Shown here: piece after piece, positions 43,933 through 55,384 of the stretch
Layout of the letters: the number at the start of each line of letters is the position of its first letter
Position numbering within the stretch: the stretch's first letter is position 1
Source: Rheinheimera sp. 4Y26
GTDB taxonomy: Bacteria; Pseudomonadota; Gammaproteobacteria; Enterobacterales; Alteromonadaceae
Direction of reading: 5' to 3'
Assembly (NCBI RefSeq): GCF_025245835.1
Contig: NZ_JAOBWS010000001.1
Coordinates: 620,001 to 684,000, forward strand
Length of the DNA: 64,000 nt
Program-made: the position numbers and the translations under genes
Notes under the pieces: generated by a model
What the model was told of the DNA's origin: nothing
The model's input: only the letters and a program-made list of their open reading frames with translations
The model's database searches: none

Positions 43933-44946
43933 ATGCGGGTTCTTGGGATTGAAACTTCCTGTGACGAGACGGCTATTGCGGTTTATGACGGCAAGCAGGG
44001 CTTATTAAGTCATGTTTTGTACAGTCAGATTGCATTACATGCTCAATATGGTGGTGTGGTGCCTGAGCTGGCTTCCCGTGACCATATCCGCAAAACCTTA
44101 CCGCTGATCCAGCAGGCGCTCAAAGAAGCAAACTGCACAGCCGACAGCATAGATGCCGTTGCTTACACCGCAGGCCCTGGCCTTGCCGGTGCTTTATTGG
44201 TGGGGGCCGCTATTGGACGCAGTCTGGCTTTTGCCTGGGGTAAACCTGCGCTGGCTGTGCATCATATGGAAGGGCATTTGTTAGCCCCTATGCTGGAAGC
44301 CAATGCGCCGGCCTTTCCTTTTATTGCGCTGTTAGTGTCCGGTGGTCATACCCAGTTAGTGAAAGTGGATGGCATTGGATTATACGAGTTACTGGGCGAG
44401 TCAGTGGATGATGCCGCCGGCGAAGCTTTTGATAAAACCGCCAAATTGATGGGGCTGGATTATCCGGGCGGACCTTTACTGGCCAAACTTGCAACACAAG
44501 GCGATGCCAAAAAATACAAGTTCCCACGCCCCATGACTGACAGACCAGGTTTGGATTTTAGCTTCAGTGGTTTAAAAACAGCTGCCGCCAATGTGATTGC
44601 CAGCGAAGGCAATAGTCCGCAGGTGCAGGCAGATATTGCCGCTTCATTTCAGCAGGCTGTGGTGGATACCCTGGTATTTAAATGCCGGCGGGCTTTACAG
44701 GAAACCGGCCTGAAGCGGCTGGTGGTGGCAGGCGGCGTCAGTGCCAATCAGTCGCTGCGTGAACAGCTGGAGCAGTTATTAAAAAGCCTCAAAGGTGAAG
44801 TTTATTATCCGCGCAAAGAATTTTGCACCGACAATGGTGCCATGATTGCCTATGCCGGTTATCAGCGTCTGAAGGCTGGACAGCAGCAGGATTTAACCAT
44901 AGGCGTCACGCCGCGCTGGCCTATGACGCAACTGCCACCGCTTTAA
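43933..44946 (+). CDS. tsaD: tRNA N6-threonylcarbamoyladenosine transferase TsaD
   Basis: A 337-residue protein of the Kae1/TsaD family that transfers the threonylcarbamoyl group to A37 of ANN-reading tRNAs, together with TsaB and TsaE. Visible are [15 protein letters not shown], the metal-binding His pair in [49 protein letters not shown] and [16 protein letters not shown]. Divergent from rpsU, as in E. coli. Next comes pabA, 27 bases later. Confidence 0.98.
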   Translation: MRVLGIETSCDETAIAVYDGKQGLLSHVLYSQIALHAQYGGVVPELASRDHIRKTLPLIQQALKEANCTADSIDAVAYTAGPGLAGALLVGAAIGRSLAFAWGKPALAVHHMEGHLLAPMLEANAPAFPFIALLVSGGHTQLVKVDGIGLYELLGESVDDAAGEAFDKTAKLMGLDYPGGPLLAKLATQGDAKKYKFPRPMTDRPGLDFSFSGLKTAAANVIASEGNSPQVQADIAASFQQAVVDTLVFKCRRALQETGLKRLVVAGGVSANQSLREQLEQLLKSLKGEVYYPRKEFCTDNGAMIAYAGYQRLKAGQQQDLTIGVTPRWPMTQLPPL

Positions 44947-44973
44947 TACAGCAGGGCACAGAAGGGTTATCTG

Positions 44974-45561
44974 ATGTTATTGATGATCGACAATTACGAC
45001 TCTTTTACCTACAACCTGGTGCAGTATTTTGCAGAGCTTGGTCAGGACGTTGTAGTGCGGCGTAATGACGAGATTTCGCTGGCAGATATTGCGGCATTGG
45101 CCCCTGATTATCTGGTGATTTCACCTGGTCCCTGCACCCCGAATGAAGCCGGTATTTCGCTGGAAGCCATCCGGCGTTTTGCCGGTGAAATTCCAATCTT
45201 AGGGGTTTGTTTAGGTCATCAGGCGATAGCCCAGGCTTTTGGCGCTCAAGTAGTGCGGGCCCGTCAGGTGATGCATGGGAAAAACTCTTTGATTAAACAC
45301 AATAACTTGTCGGTGTTTCAGGGATTAAACAACCCCTTGAGTGTCACCCGTTATCACTCTTTGGTGGTTGCTGCCGACACTTTATCTGATGAGTTTGTGC
45401 TGACGGCCTGGACTGAACTGGCTGATGGTGGCGTGGATGAAGTGATGGGCATGATGCACCGTACTTTGCCGCTCCATTCGGTGCAGTTTCACCCTGAGGC
45501 GATTTTAACTGAGCAGGGGCATCAGCTTTTGGCGAGTTTTCTGGCGATAACACGTCGTTAA
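44974..45561 (+). CDS. pabA: Aminodeoxychorismate/anthranilate synthase glutamine amidotransferase subunit
   Basis: A 195-residue class I glutamine amidotransferase. The Cys nucleophile is in [15 protein letters not shown], and the His and Glu are in [35 protein letters not shown] opens the chain. Sequence is closer to E. coli PabA than to TrpG. It provides ammonia for aminodeoxychorismate synthase in folate synthesis. The partner PabB and TrpE are not in the window. As in several gammaproteobacteria it precedes an acetylornithine aminotransferase gene. Confidence 0.93.
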   Translation: MLLMIDNYDSFTYNLVQYFAELGQDVVVRRNDEISLADIAALAPDYLVISPGPCTPNEAGISLEAIRRFAGEIPILGVCLGHQAIAQAFGAQVVRARQVMHGKNSLIKHNNLSVFQGLNNPLSVTRYHSLVVAADTLSDEFVLTAWTELADGGVDEVMGMMHRTLPLHSVQFHPEAILTEQGHQLLASFLAITRR

Positions 45562-45635
45562 ACGACTCTTTGTTGACAGTATTTCCGGGGAATTGCACAC
45601 TAATCCGCTATTAAATGAGAGAAAGCTAAAACAGC

Positions 45636-46754
45636 ATGTCGATTGCAGTAGTGTTACAACAGCGTTTTTTTGATTGCATCCTTGAAGTGAGTCCGGATCA
45701 AGCCCGTATCGGTGTAAAACGTTCTTCGCAGCCAGCCGGTGCAGCCTCAGATAAAAGAACCTTATTGGCTGTTGAGCAACAAGCCATGCAAAGCCGTCAG
45801 GCCGGAGTGGTGGCCAAACAACAGTTTCTGGAATTTACCCAGGCGCATTTGCATGATCAGGTGGCGGAAGAGCTGTTTTTAAAACTCAGTAAGTTTGAAA
45901 CAGTGTCCAATACAGTGTTTAACCTGGCCGATGGTTTTCCTGCTGTGCTGGATGCGCTGAGCGCCAAAGCGATAACACTGAGTCAGCTTGAAGCTTTAAT
46001 CAATCCGGTGGATTGGCTGAAAGAAGATTTACTGAAACTGGCCAATCAGCCGCAATACCGCAAAAAAGTCGCCACTTCTTTTGTAAAAGAATTAAAAGTG
46101 GCCCTCGGTATGTTTGGTATTGAAAGCCTGAAACAAATTATTCCGCTGTTTGCTTTTAAACGTTGCCTGCCACACTCCACCGACCCTTTTACCCGTTTTA
46201 AAAGCAATATCTGGGAATACAGCATGGCGGTGGCGATGGCGGCAAAACGCCTGGCCGAAGAAAGTGGCGACAATGCTTTTGTCGCTTTTTGCACCGGTTT
46301 ATTCCAGAGCCTGGGTTATCTGGTGGTCACCCGCACTTATCTGCGCACTTATGCCCAGGTAAAGCAGGATGCATTACTGAAAGCCAGAGATGCCCGCGAC
46401 ACTGAGCTGACCAACGCATTGGACAGCCTCAATGCCGATGCCAGTTTCCTGACCAGTTGTTTTGCTGAGTTTGCTGCTTTTATCAGTGCCGATTTAGTGT
46501 CGAAATGGCAGTTAAAACGGATGCCGCTGGGCCAGACTTTAGATCAGCTGGCAGAAGGTATTGGTTTTCAGGGCGCCGGGCCTTTGGCCAAACTGGTACA
46601 GCAGGCTGATTATTTTGCCCAGGCGCAGTGGCTGAAACGCAACCGCCAGTTGTCAGAAGCTGAGGATTTATTGTGGCGTCAACAAGTGCAACTGAGGCCT
46701 GAATATCTGGAAATTCTGCAAAATACCAGGCTGGATAAAATCAGCCTCGAATAA
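45636..46754 (+). CDS. HDOD domain protein
   Basis: A 372-residue protein with a HDOD-like helical domain (about 120-330): LEALINPVDWLKEDLLKLANQP, FGIESLKQIIPLFAFKRC, WEYSMAVAMAAKRLAEE, VAFCTGLFQSLGYLVV. HDOD proteins lack the HD metal site and often regulate motility or stress through protein contacts. The N-terminal 90 residues are not recognised. It lies 75 bases after pabA and ahead of a 307-base intergenic region. Family name likely, function unknown. Confidence 0.7.
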   Translation: MSIAVVLQQRFFDCILEVSPDQARIGVKRSSQPAGAASDKRTLLAVEQQAMQSRQAGVVAKQQFLEFTQAHLHDQVAEELFLKLSKFETVSNTVFNLADGFPAVLDALSAKAITLSQLEALINPVDWLKEDLLKLANQPQYRKKVATSFVKELKVALGMFGIESLKQIIPLFAFKRCLPHSTDPFTRFKSNIWEYSMAVAMAAKRLAEESGDNAFVAFCTGLFQSLGYLVVTRTYLRTYAQVKQDALLKARDARDTELTNALDSLNADASFLTSCFAEFAAFISADLVSKWQLKRMPLGQTLDQLAEGIGFQGAGPLAKLVQQADYFAQAQWLKRNRQLSEAEDLLWRQQVQLRPEYLEILQNTRLDKISLE

Positions 46755-48282
<1,528 letters not shown>

Positions 48283-48477
48283 CCACAAAGGCGCTGCTGC
48301 GGCAGCGCCGGTCGGATTGTCAGCGCTACATTGCGCCGACGGTCTGAGCGAACCCGGCCAGTTGAACCGGGTCCAATGAGCAGCTGTGACAATAAGCCAA
48401 TACAGGCGGCACAGTATGAATAAAGCAAAAAAAATGGCAGGACTGAAGCACCTGCCACCCAATTGGAGTAAGCGACG
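48283..48477 (+). other. Structured intercistronic region within the ast cluster
   Basis: Three hairpins in 195 bases: 48290-48309 (8-bp perfect stem, TGCG loop), 48352-48372 (6-bp arms), and 48435-48457 (7-bp arms, just ahead of the astA ribosome-binding site). None carries a T-tract. They may stabilise or attenuate the transcript between astC and astA. Confidence 0.55.
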
Positions 48478-49494
48478 ATGATGATTATTCGCCCAATCCG
48501 CGCTGCTGATTATCCTGCACTCTATGAGATGGCAGTCGAGTCCGGCCACGGTTTTACCTCTTTGCCGGTCAACGACGAATTGTTGCAGCGCAAAATTAAC
48601 CGCTCTGAAGCCTCTTTTGCCAAAGAGATCCAAAAACCCGGTGACGAAGGTTATTTGTTTGTACTCGAAGACACCGATACCGGCCATATTTGTGGCACCA
48701 GCGCTATTGAAGCCGCGGTGGGTCTGGATGATGCGTTTTATCATTATCATCTGGGCAAAGTGGTGCATACCTCAAGGGCGCTGGGGGTTTACAACACTGT
48801 TGATATTCTGACTTTGTGTAACGACTACACAGGCGCTACCGAACTTTGCACCTTGTTCCTTAGGGAAAACCGCAGGTTAAAACACAATGGTAAGTTGTTG
48901 TCGCGGTTTCGCTTTTTATTTATGGCGGAATTTCGTGAACGTTTTGCCGACCGCGTTATTGCTGAAATGCGCGGCGTTTCTGATGAAAAAGGCAACTCAC
49001 CGTTCTGGCAATGGCTGGAGGAGCACTTTTTTTCGGTGGATTTTCCAACGGCAGATTATCTGACCGGCATAGGGCAAAAAGTGTTTATTGCTGAACTGAT
49101 GCCCAAGTATCCGATTTACGTCAGTTTGCTCAGTAAAGAAGCGCAGGCGGTGATTGGTCAGGTGCATGAAAAAACCAAACCGGCGTTAGCCTTGCTGCAC
49201 TCTGAAGGGTTTTCCACCACAGGTTATGTCGATATTTTTGATGCCGGCCCTACAGTGGAAGCCAAGCTGGAGCATATCCGCACAGCGCGCAATAGCCGCA
49301 GGTTACAGGTGCGGGTCAAAGACGTCAGCGGTGGTCAGCCTTATCTGATTTGTAATACCGACCGGATGAATTTTCGTGCCGGTTGGGCGCATTTGCATGT
49401 CAGTGAAAGCAGTGACGAAGTGAATCTGCCGCTGGATATTGCCGCGGGTTTACAGGTGCAGGATGGCGACTGGGTGCGGTTAGCACGGTTATAA
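48478..49494 (+). CDS. astA: Arginine N-succinyltransferase AstA
   Basis: A 338-residue enzyme that adds a succinyl group from succinyl-CoA to arginine, first step of the AST pathway. Sequence aligns along its length with E. coli AstA: MMIIRPIRAADYPAL, YLFVLEDTDTGHICG, VGLDDAFYHYHLG, STDYTG-equivalent CNDYTGATELCTLFL, FIAELMPKYPIYVSLL and YVDIFDAGPTVEA. GGAG is 9 bases upstream. A second ATG follows immediately at 48481. Confidence 0.96.
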   Translation: MMIIRPIRAADYPALYEMAVESGHGFTSLPVNDELLQRKINRSEASFAKEIQKPGDEGYLFVLEDTDTGHICGTSAIEAAVGLDDAFYHYHLGKVVHTSRALGVYNTVDILTLCNDYTGATELCTLFLRENRRLKHNGKLLSRFRFLFMAEFRERFADRVIAEMRGVSDEKGNSPFWQWLEEHFFSVDFPTADYLTGIGQKVFIAELMPKYPIYVSLLSKEAQAVIGQVHEKTKPALALLHSEGFSTTGYVDIFDAGPTVEAKLEHIRTARNSRRLQVRVKDVSGGQPYLICNTDRMNFRAGWAHLHVSESSDEVNLPLDIAAGLQVQDGDWVRLARL

Positions 49495-50985
<1,491 letters not shown>

Positions 50986-51009
50986 CCAGGGCACTTTGTA
51001 GGTTCAAAG

Positions 51010-51038
51010 CAGGGGCACTTTAATGCCCCTGTTTTTTT
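51010..51038 (+). terminator. Rho-independent terminator after astD
   Basis: Stem CAGGGGCA/TGCCCCTG with a 6-base loop and seven T's. Confidence 0.9.
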
Positions 51039-51176
51039 ATCTGGCGCTGCAGTGCTTTGCCGGCAAAGTGCAGCGGTGCTTAAGATAAAAATATTTTTGT
51101 TCAGTGCTTTACGCTGCTTCGCGTTCTGTGGCAGATTTGACTACTCTTTCACTACTTCGCTTTTTTGGTTAATAGC

Positions 51177-51527
51177 ATGGTCACAGATAAACCCGGTTAT
51201 GAACATCTGATCCAGTTTTTAACTGAACATTTAGCCTTGTTTGAAAAAGCCGGCACAGCGACCTCTGATGGTAAAACCCTGGGGGTCATTATTGAAGAGC
51301 GCATTGCCGAGCAAATTATTCAGCTTTGTACCCAGCACACTGAACTGGAAACTATCCACCGCAGTCAGATCATCCGTGAAGTCGATGGCATTATGTATGA
51401 CTTCCAGGAAGTGCTGGCGTCGGTGTTAAACCGTCCTGCCACTGAAGAGCAGATTGAATTAATTAACGAAGTTGCGCTGCTGATTAAAAACCTGTTTGAC
51501 AACGCTATTGCCCACCTGATGGATTAA
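51177..51527 (+). CDS. DUF3802 family protein
   Basis: A 116-residue, probably all-helical, acidic protein (MVTDKPGYEHLIQFLTEHLALFE at the N-terminus, EQIELINEVALLIKNLFDNAIAHLMD at the end). It resembles the DUF3802 family found near ast genes in Shewanella and relatives. Function unknown. The ATG at 51177 is preferred over a TTG four codons upstream; no clear ribosome-binding site is seen for either. Confidence 0.65.
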   Translation: MVTDKPGYEHLIQFLTEHLALFEKAGTATSDGKTLGVIIEERIAEQIIQLCTQHTELETIHRSQIIREVDGIMYDFQEVLASVLNRPATEEQIELINEVALLIKNLFDNAIAHLMD

Positions 51528-51609
51528 TCCGGCAAATCAGCCTGCATTGGCTGGCTTGCGCCGCCCACATTTTGTAGAATAACCGCCTGATTTTTGATGG
51601 AGCAACAAA

Positions 51610-52053
51610 ATGGCAGGCGATAATCAATTACATGCAACGGTAAGCTGGGCTGGCGACAGTAATTTTATTGGCCGCTCCGGCACTGGCCATGCAGTGGTGT
51701 TTGATTCCAATAAAGATTCCGGCGTAGCGCCAACCCCAATGGAAATGTTGTTAATGTCGGCCGGCGCCTGTTCATCGGTGGATGTCGTCAGCATTTTGCA
51801 AAAAGCCAAACAGCAGGTGACGAACTGCCGTGTGGTACTGACCGGCGAGCGGGTTGATACTATTCCACGTGTGTTCAGCAAAATTCACCTGCATTTTGAA
51901 GTGACAGGTTTTGATGTCAGTGAAAAACACGTAGAGCGGGCTGTGAACCTGTCGGCAGAAAAATATTGTTCTGTGTCTATTATGCTGCAACAGGCGATGG
52001 AAGTGACCCATTCGTTCAGCGTCCACCCTTCTGAAGTTCAGCCGCAAAGCTGA
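51610..52053 (+). CDS. yhfA: OsmC-family protein, YhfA-like
   Basis: A 147-residue protein similar to E. coli YhfA: ATVSWAGDSNFIGRSGTGHAV, APTPMEMLLMSAGACSSVDVVSILQKAKQ and VERAVNLSAEKYCSVSIML. The two OsmC Cys residues are present (GACSS and KYCSV), so peroxidatic activity is possible, though YhfA itself has no settled function. Located 82 bases after DUF3802 and 59 bases before speD. Confidence 0.9.
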   Translation: MAGDNQLHATVSWAGDSNFIGRSGTGHAVVFDSNKDSGVAPTPMEMLLMSAGACSSVDVVSILQKAKQQVTNCRVVLTGERVDTIPRVFSKIHLHFEVTGFDVSEKHVERAVNLSAEKYCSVSIMLQQAMEVTHSFSVHPSEVQPQS

Positions 52054-52112
52054 GATAAGTTTGAATACACTATACTGCTGGTGCCTGACACCGGCAGTGG
52101 AGATTGAATACC

Positions 52113-52931
52113 GTGGTAAAACCTTTTGAAAAATTGAAGCTGCACGGCTTTAACAATTTAACCAAAAGCTTAAGTTTCAGCATTTATGATATTTGTTATG
52201 CCCCGACCGAACAGGACAGGCAGGAATATATTTCTTATATCGACGAGCAATATAACGCCGACCGTCTGACCGATATTTTGAGTGAAGTGGTGGACATTAT
52301 TGGTGCCAATATTCTGAATGTAGCCCGTCAGGATTATGATCCACAGGGCGCCAGTGTGACCATTCTGGTGTGTGAAGAGCCGATTGATAAACCGGAAAAC
52401 GCCAAAAACGACAACTCAGAGCAGCCGGGTCCATTACCGGAAGCTGTGGTGGCGCATCTGGATAAAAGCCATATTTGTGTGCACACCTATCCGGAGCATC
52501 ACCCGCATGGCGGTATCTGTACTTTCCGCGCTGATATTGAAGTGTCGACCTGTGGGGTTATTTCCCCGCTCAAAGCGCTGAATTACCTGATTCACAGTTT
52601 TGAGTCGGACATTGTCACCATCGACTACCGGGTGCGTGGTTTTACCCGTGATGTGAATGGCGTGAAACACTATATTGACCATCCTATTCATTCGATTCAG
52701 AACTTTATGGATGCCAATACCAAAAATGCCTTCCAGATGGTGGATGTGAATGTGTATCAGGAAAACCTGTTCCACACCAAGATGATGCTCAAAGAGTTTG
52801 ATTTAAATAATTATTTGTTTGGTGCCGGCATTGATTCGCTGAGCAGTGAAGAGCAAAAAGACATCAGTAAAAAAGTAAAACGCGAAATGCGGGAAATTTT
52901 TTATGGCCGTAACCTGCCCGATATGAACTGA
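52113..52931 (+). CDS. speD: S-adenosylmethionine decarboxylase proenzyme SpeD
   Basis: A 272-residue pyruvoyl enzyme that makes decarboxylated SAM for spermidine synthesis. It is nearly identical in layout to E. coli Spe[21 protein letters not shown], then the self-cleavage site in [17 protein letters not shown], whose Ser becomes the pyruvoyl cofactor, and [21 protein letters not shown] choose a GTG start at 52113, 10 bases past GGAG; the TTG at 52104 is only 1 base from it. An insert around residues 108-118 ([13 protein letters not shown]) is absent from E. coli. No speE is adjacent. Confidence 0.95.
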   Translation: MVKPFEKLKLHGFNNLTKSLSFSIYDICYAPTEQDRQEYISYIDEQYNADRLTDILSEVVDIIGANILNVARQDYDPQGASVTILVCEEPIDKPENAKNDNSEQPGPLPEAVVAHLDKSHICVHTYPEHHPHGGICTFRADIEVSTCGVISPLKALNYLIHSFESDIVTIDYRVRGFTRDVNGVKHYIDHPIHSIQNFMDANTKNAFQMVDVNVYQENLFHTKMMLKEFDLNNYLFGAGIDSLSSEEQKDISKKVKREMREIFYGRNLPDMN

Positions 52932-52954
52932 TTTGCTGAACATCTGTGACCAAT

Positions 52955-52985
52955 AAAAAAACCGCTTGATGCGGTTTTTTTTTTT
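52955..52985. terminator. Terminator between convergent speD and prkB
   Basis: Stem ACCGC/GCGGT with loop TTGAT, six A's before and about eleven T's after. It works best for speD but can also serve prkB. Confidence 0.85.
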
Positions 52986-53005
52986 ATACTTGTTTGGCTC
53001 AGAAG

Positions 53006-53899
53006 TTACTCCAGCCAGTTCACCTGGCCTCTGGCCTGACGGCGTTTAAGCATCAGTTCTTCAATCAGCGGCGTTAAAATCAGCTCCATCGCCAGACCCA
53101 TTTTGCCACCCGGCACCACCAGTGTGTTGACCCGCGACATAAAAGAGCCGTTGATCATTTGCAGGTAATAAGGGAAATCCACATGTTTTATGCCACGAAA
53201 ACGGATCACGACAAAACTTTCATCTAAAGACGGAATATCTTTGGCGCTGAACGGGTTAGAGGTGTCGACTGTCGGCACCCGCTGAAAGTTAATATGGGTG
53301 CGGGAAAACTGCGGTGTGATGTGGTTAATATAATCGTCCATGCTACGCACTATGCTGGCCATCACGGCCTCGCGTGAGTGACCGCGCTCTGAGGTGTCGC
53401 GGATAATTTTCTGGATCCACTCCAGGTTGACGATAGGCACCATGCCAATTAATAAATCCACATGCTGCGCCACATTGTGCTGTTCAGTGACCACACCACC
53501 ATGTAAACCTTCATAAAACAATAAGTCGGTGTCCGGGCGTAAATCCTGCCAGGGCGTAAAAGTTCCGGGCAGCTGGTTGTAGGGCACGGCTTCATCAAAG
53601 GTGTGCAGATAACGCCGTACTTTGGCCATGCCATGTTCGGCATAACTGGCAAAACAGTTTTCCAGCGCTGCAAAGTCATTGGCTTCTGCGCCAAAATAGC
53701 TGATGTATTTGCCTTGCTCTCTGGCTTTGCGGATGGCAACGTCCATTTCCGGGCGGCTGAATTTATGAAAACAATCGCCTTCCACCATGGCAGCATCAAT
53801 GCCTAAGCTTCTGAATATATGTGAAAAAGAATTAGTAGTGGTGCTGGTGCCTGCGCCACTGGAACCTGTGACGGCAATAATAGGATTGCGTTCTGACAT
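53006..53899 (-). CDS. prkB: Phosphoribulokinase-like kinase PrkB
   Basis: A 297-residue P-loop kinase of the phosphoribulokinase/uridine kinase family. Walker A is GSSGAGTSTTT, the second acidic motif is MVEGDCFHKF, and GEGL-like FYEGLHGGV follows. E. coli PrkB is a homologue without demonstrated Calvin-cycle function, and no RuBisCO gene is in view, so the physiological substrate is unknown. Monocistronic, converging on speD. Confidence 0.92.
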   Translation of the reverse strand: MSERNPIIAVTGSSGAGTSTTTNSFSHIFRSLGIDAAMVEGDCFHKFSRPEMDVAIRKAREQGKYISYFGAEANDFAALENCFASYAEHGMAKVRRYLHTFDEAVPYNQLPGTFTPWQDLRPDTDLLFYEGLHGGVVTEQHNVAQHVDLLIGMVPIVNLEWIQKIIRDTSERGHSREAVMASIVRSMDDYINHITPQFSRTHINFQRVPTVDTSNPFSAKDIPSLDESFVVIRFRGIKHVDFPYYLQMINGSFMSRVNTLVVPGGKMGLAMELILTPLIEELMLKRRQARGQVNWLE

Positions 53900-54014
53900 A
53901 ACTTCTCTGCCTCATTTGCCTTGGCCTTACCATAAAGGATAAAGTGAAAACTTCGCAACCGCTTTTGTCTTGCCAGGGCAAAGCTGCCGTATCACTTATA
54001 AAGGAAGGACCTTG

Positions 54015-54911
54015 ATGGCTGTTCTTAAAAAGCTTTTGTTTATCAGTACGTTTTCTGCTGCCAGTCTGGTTCAGGCACAAACAACCAGCGCAGATTTCAG
54101 GCTTTATCTGGCGGAATTAAAGCCGCAGAGCATCAGCAATATCAAAGCAGTTCCTACAGCGGGTGGCTATCAGAATCAGCCGGCTTTTAGCGCCGATGGC
54201 CGCTTTTTATACTGGACCTCAGAGCAAAAAAACGCCGATACCAGTCAGATGGATATTGCCAGTCTGGAGCTTAGTAGCGGCAAAACCGGCCTGTACCGTG
54301 CCACAGCGCTCAGTGAGTTTTCACCAACAGCGCTGCCGGACGGCGCGTTGTCGGCTGTAGTGGTCGAAGCCGATGGCACACAGCGGTTATGGCGTATTCC
54401 GGCTCAGGGTGAAGCCAAAGCTTTGTTTTTGGAGCCAAGCGGGGTGGGTTACCACGCCTGGGGGCCGGCTGGTGATTTATTGTTATTTATTCTGGGCAAA
54501 GATGAAGCCGACCATCAGATTGCTTATCGCAGTAGCCAGGGTGAATTAACAACGCTGGCCAAAAATATTGGCCGGGCGCTGGCGTGGCGTCCTGGCAGCA
54601 AGGAAGGTTATTTTACTGAAAAACAGGGCGACCAATTAGCACTCAGCTGGTTTGACGCAGGCAGTAAAACCCTCAAATCCAAACAGTTATTGTTGCCTGA
54701 AACAGGGCAGGACCTGCGCTGGTTCAACACAAACACCTTGTTAGTGTCGGCAGGCAGCAACATTTATAGCTGGCAACCGGGCGCAAACAGCTGGCAAGTC
54801 TGGCTGGATTTAAGCAAAAGCTGCAACGGTAGTGTCAGCCGTTTTAGCATCAGCCCTAATCAGCAACAACTGGCCTTTGTCTGCCAGCCAAAAGTGGAGA
54901 GCGCAACATGA
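54015..54911 (+). CDS. Exported beta-propeller protein (PD40-like repeats)
   Basis: About 298 residues. Start 54015 has AAGGAAGGA upstream and a signal peptide (LLFISTFSAASLVQAQ). The mature protein has repeated propeller blades of the TolB/WD40-like PD40 type: NQPAFSADGRFLYWTSEQ, EFSPTALPDGALSAVV, AWRPGSKEGYFTEKQ and RFSISPNQQQLAFVC. No enzymatic motif is visible. It overlaps the MAPEG gene by 4 bases. Confidence 0.75.
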   Translation: MAVLKKLLFISTFSAASLVQAQTTSADFRLYLAELKPQSISNIKAVPTAGGYQNQPAFSADGRFLYWTSEQKNADTSQMDIASLELSSGKTGLYRATALSEFSPTALPDGALSAVVVEADGTQRLWRIPAQGEAKALFLEPSGVGYHAWGPAGDLLLFILGKDEADHQIAYRSSQGELTTLAKNIGRALAWRPGSKEGYFTEKQGDQLALSWFDAGSKTLKSKQLLLPETGQDLRWFNTNTLLVSAGSNIYSWQPGANSWQVWLDLSKSCNGSVSRFSISPNQQQLAFVCQPKVESAT

Positions 54912-55303
54912 GCCTGTTGATTTGGGTGGCTTTTGCCTTGGTGCTGCTGACTTACCTGGCGCGTATTCCGGTTATTCAGGCACAAAAAAAATTAGGTGGT
55001 TATGACTATCATAATCCGCGCGCGCAGCAGGCCAAACTAGAAGGTTTGGGCCAGCGTGCCAATGCGGCGCATCACAATAGTTTTGAGGCGCTGCAGCTGT
55101 ATCTGGCGGCTTTTATTGCTTGTGTCGCCAGTGGCAATAGTGATGTTTTAATGCAGCAGCTGGCGGTGTTTTATCTGATTTGCCGGGTGGCATTTGTGCT
55201 GTTGTATTGGCTGGATAAAGCGTATTTGCGTTCCGCTGTTTGGGTGCTTGGCTGTGTGGCCGTGTTAACCATGCTGGTGCGCGCCGCTTTAGCTGCGGCC
55301 TGA
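54908..55303 (+). CDS. MAPEG family membrane protein
   Basis: A 131-residue protein with four predicted membrane helices (about 3-17, 55-75, 80-100, 107-128). The motif GLGQRANAAHHNSFEALQLYLAAF contains the RxxxxxxNxxE/F arrangement seen in MAPEG eicosanoid/glutathione-related proteins. The bacterial members in this branch have no known substrate. Translationally coupled (ATGA) to the propeller gene. Confidence 0.85.
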   Translation: MSLLIWVAFALVLLTYLARIPVIQAQKKLGGYDYHNPRAQQAKLEGLGQRANAAHHNSFEALQLYLAAFIACVASGNSDVLMQQLAVFYLICRVAFVLLYWLDKAYLRSAVWVLGCVAVLTMLVRAALAAA

Positions 55304-55342
55304 ACGCGGCAACAAGCGCGGCAACACAATAACACTGGGAAA

Positions 55343-55376
55343 AACAAAGGGGCCGCTGGCCCCTTTGTTGTTTTTT
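55343..55376. terminator. Bidirectional terminator between MAPEG gene and nuclease gene
   Basis: Stem of 12 bp (55343-55354 with 55358-55369, 3-base loop GCT) with a T-rich tail on the plus strand. Confidence 0.85.
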
Positions 55377-55384
55377 GTCAGTAA

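Noticed and set aside
53006-53899. Calvin-cycle phosphoribulokinase
   Set aside because: PrkB-type protein without RuBisCO or other cycle genes nearby; more like the non-photosynthetic gammaproteobacterial homologues.
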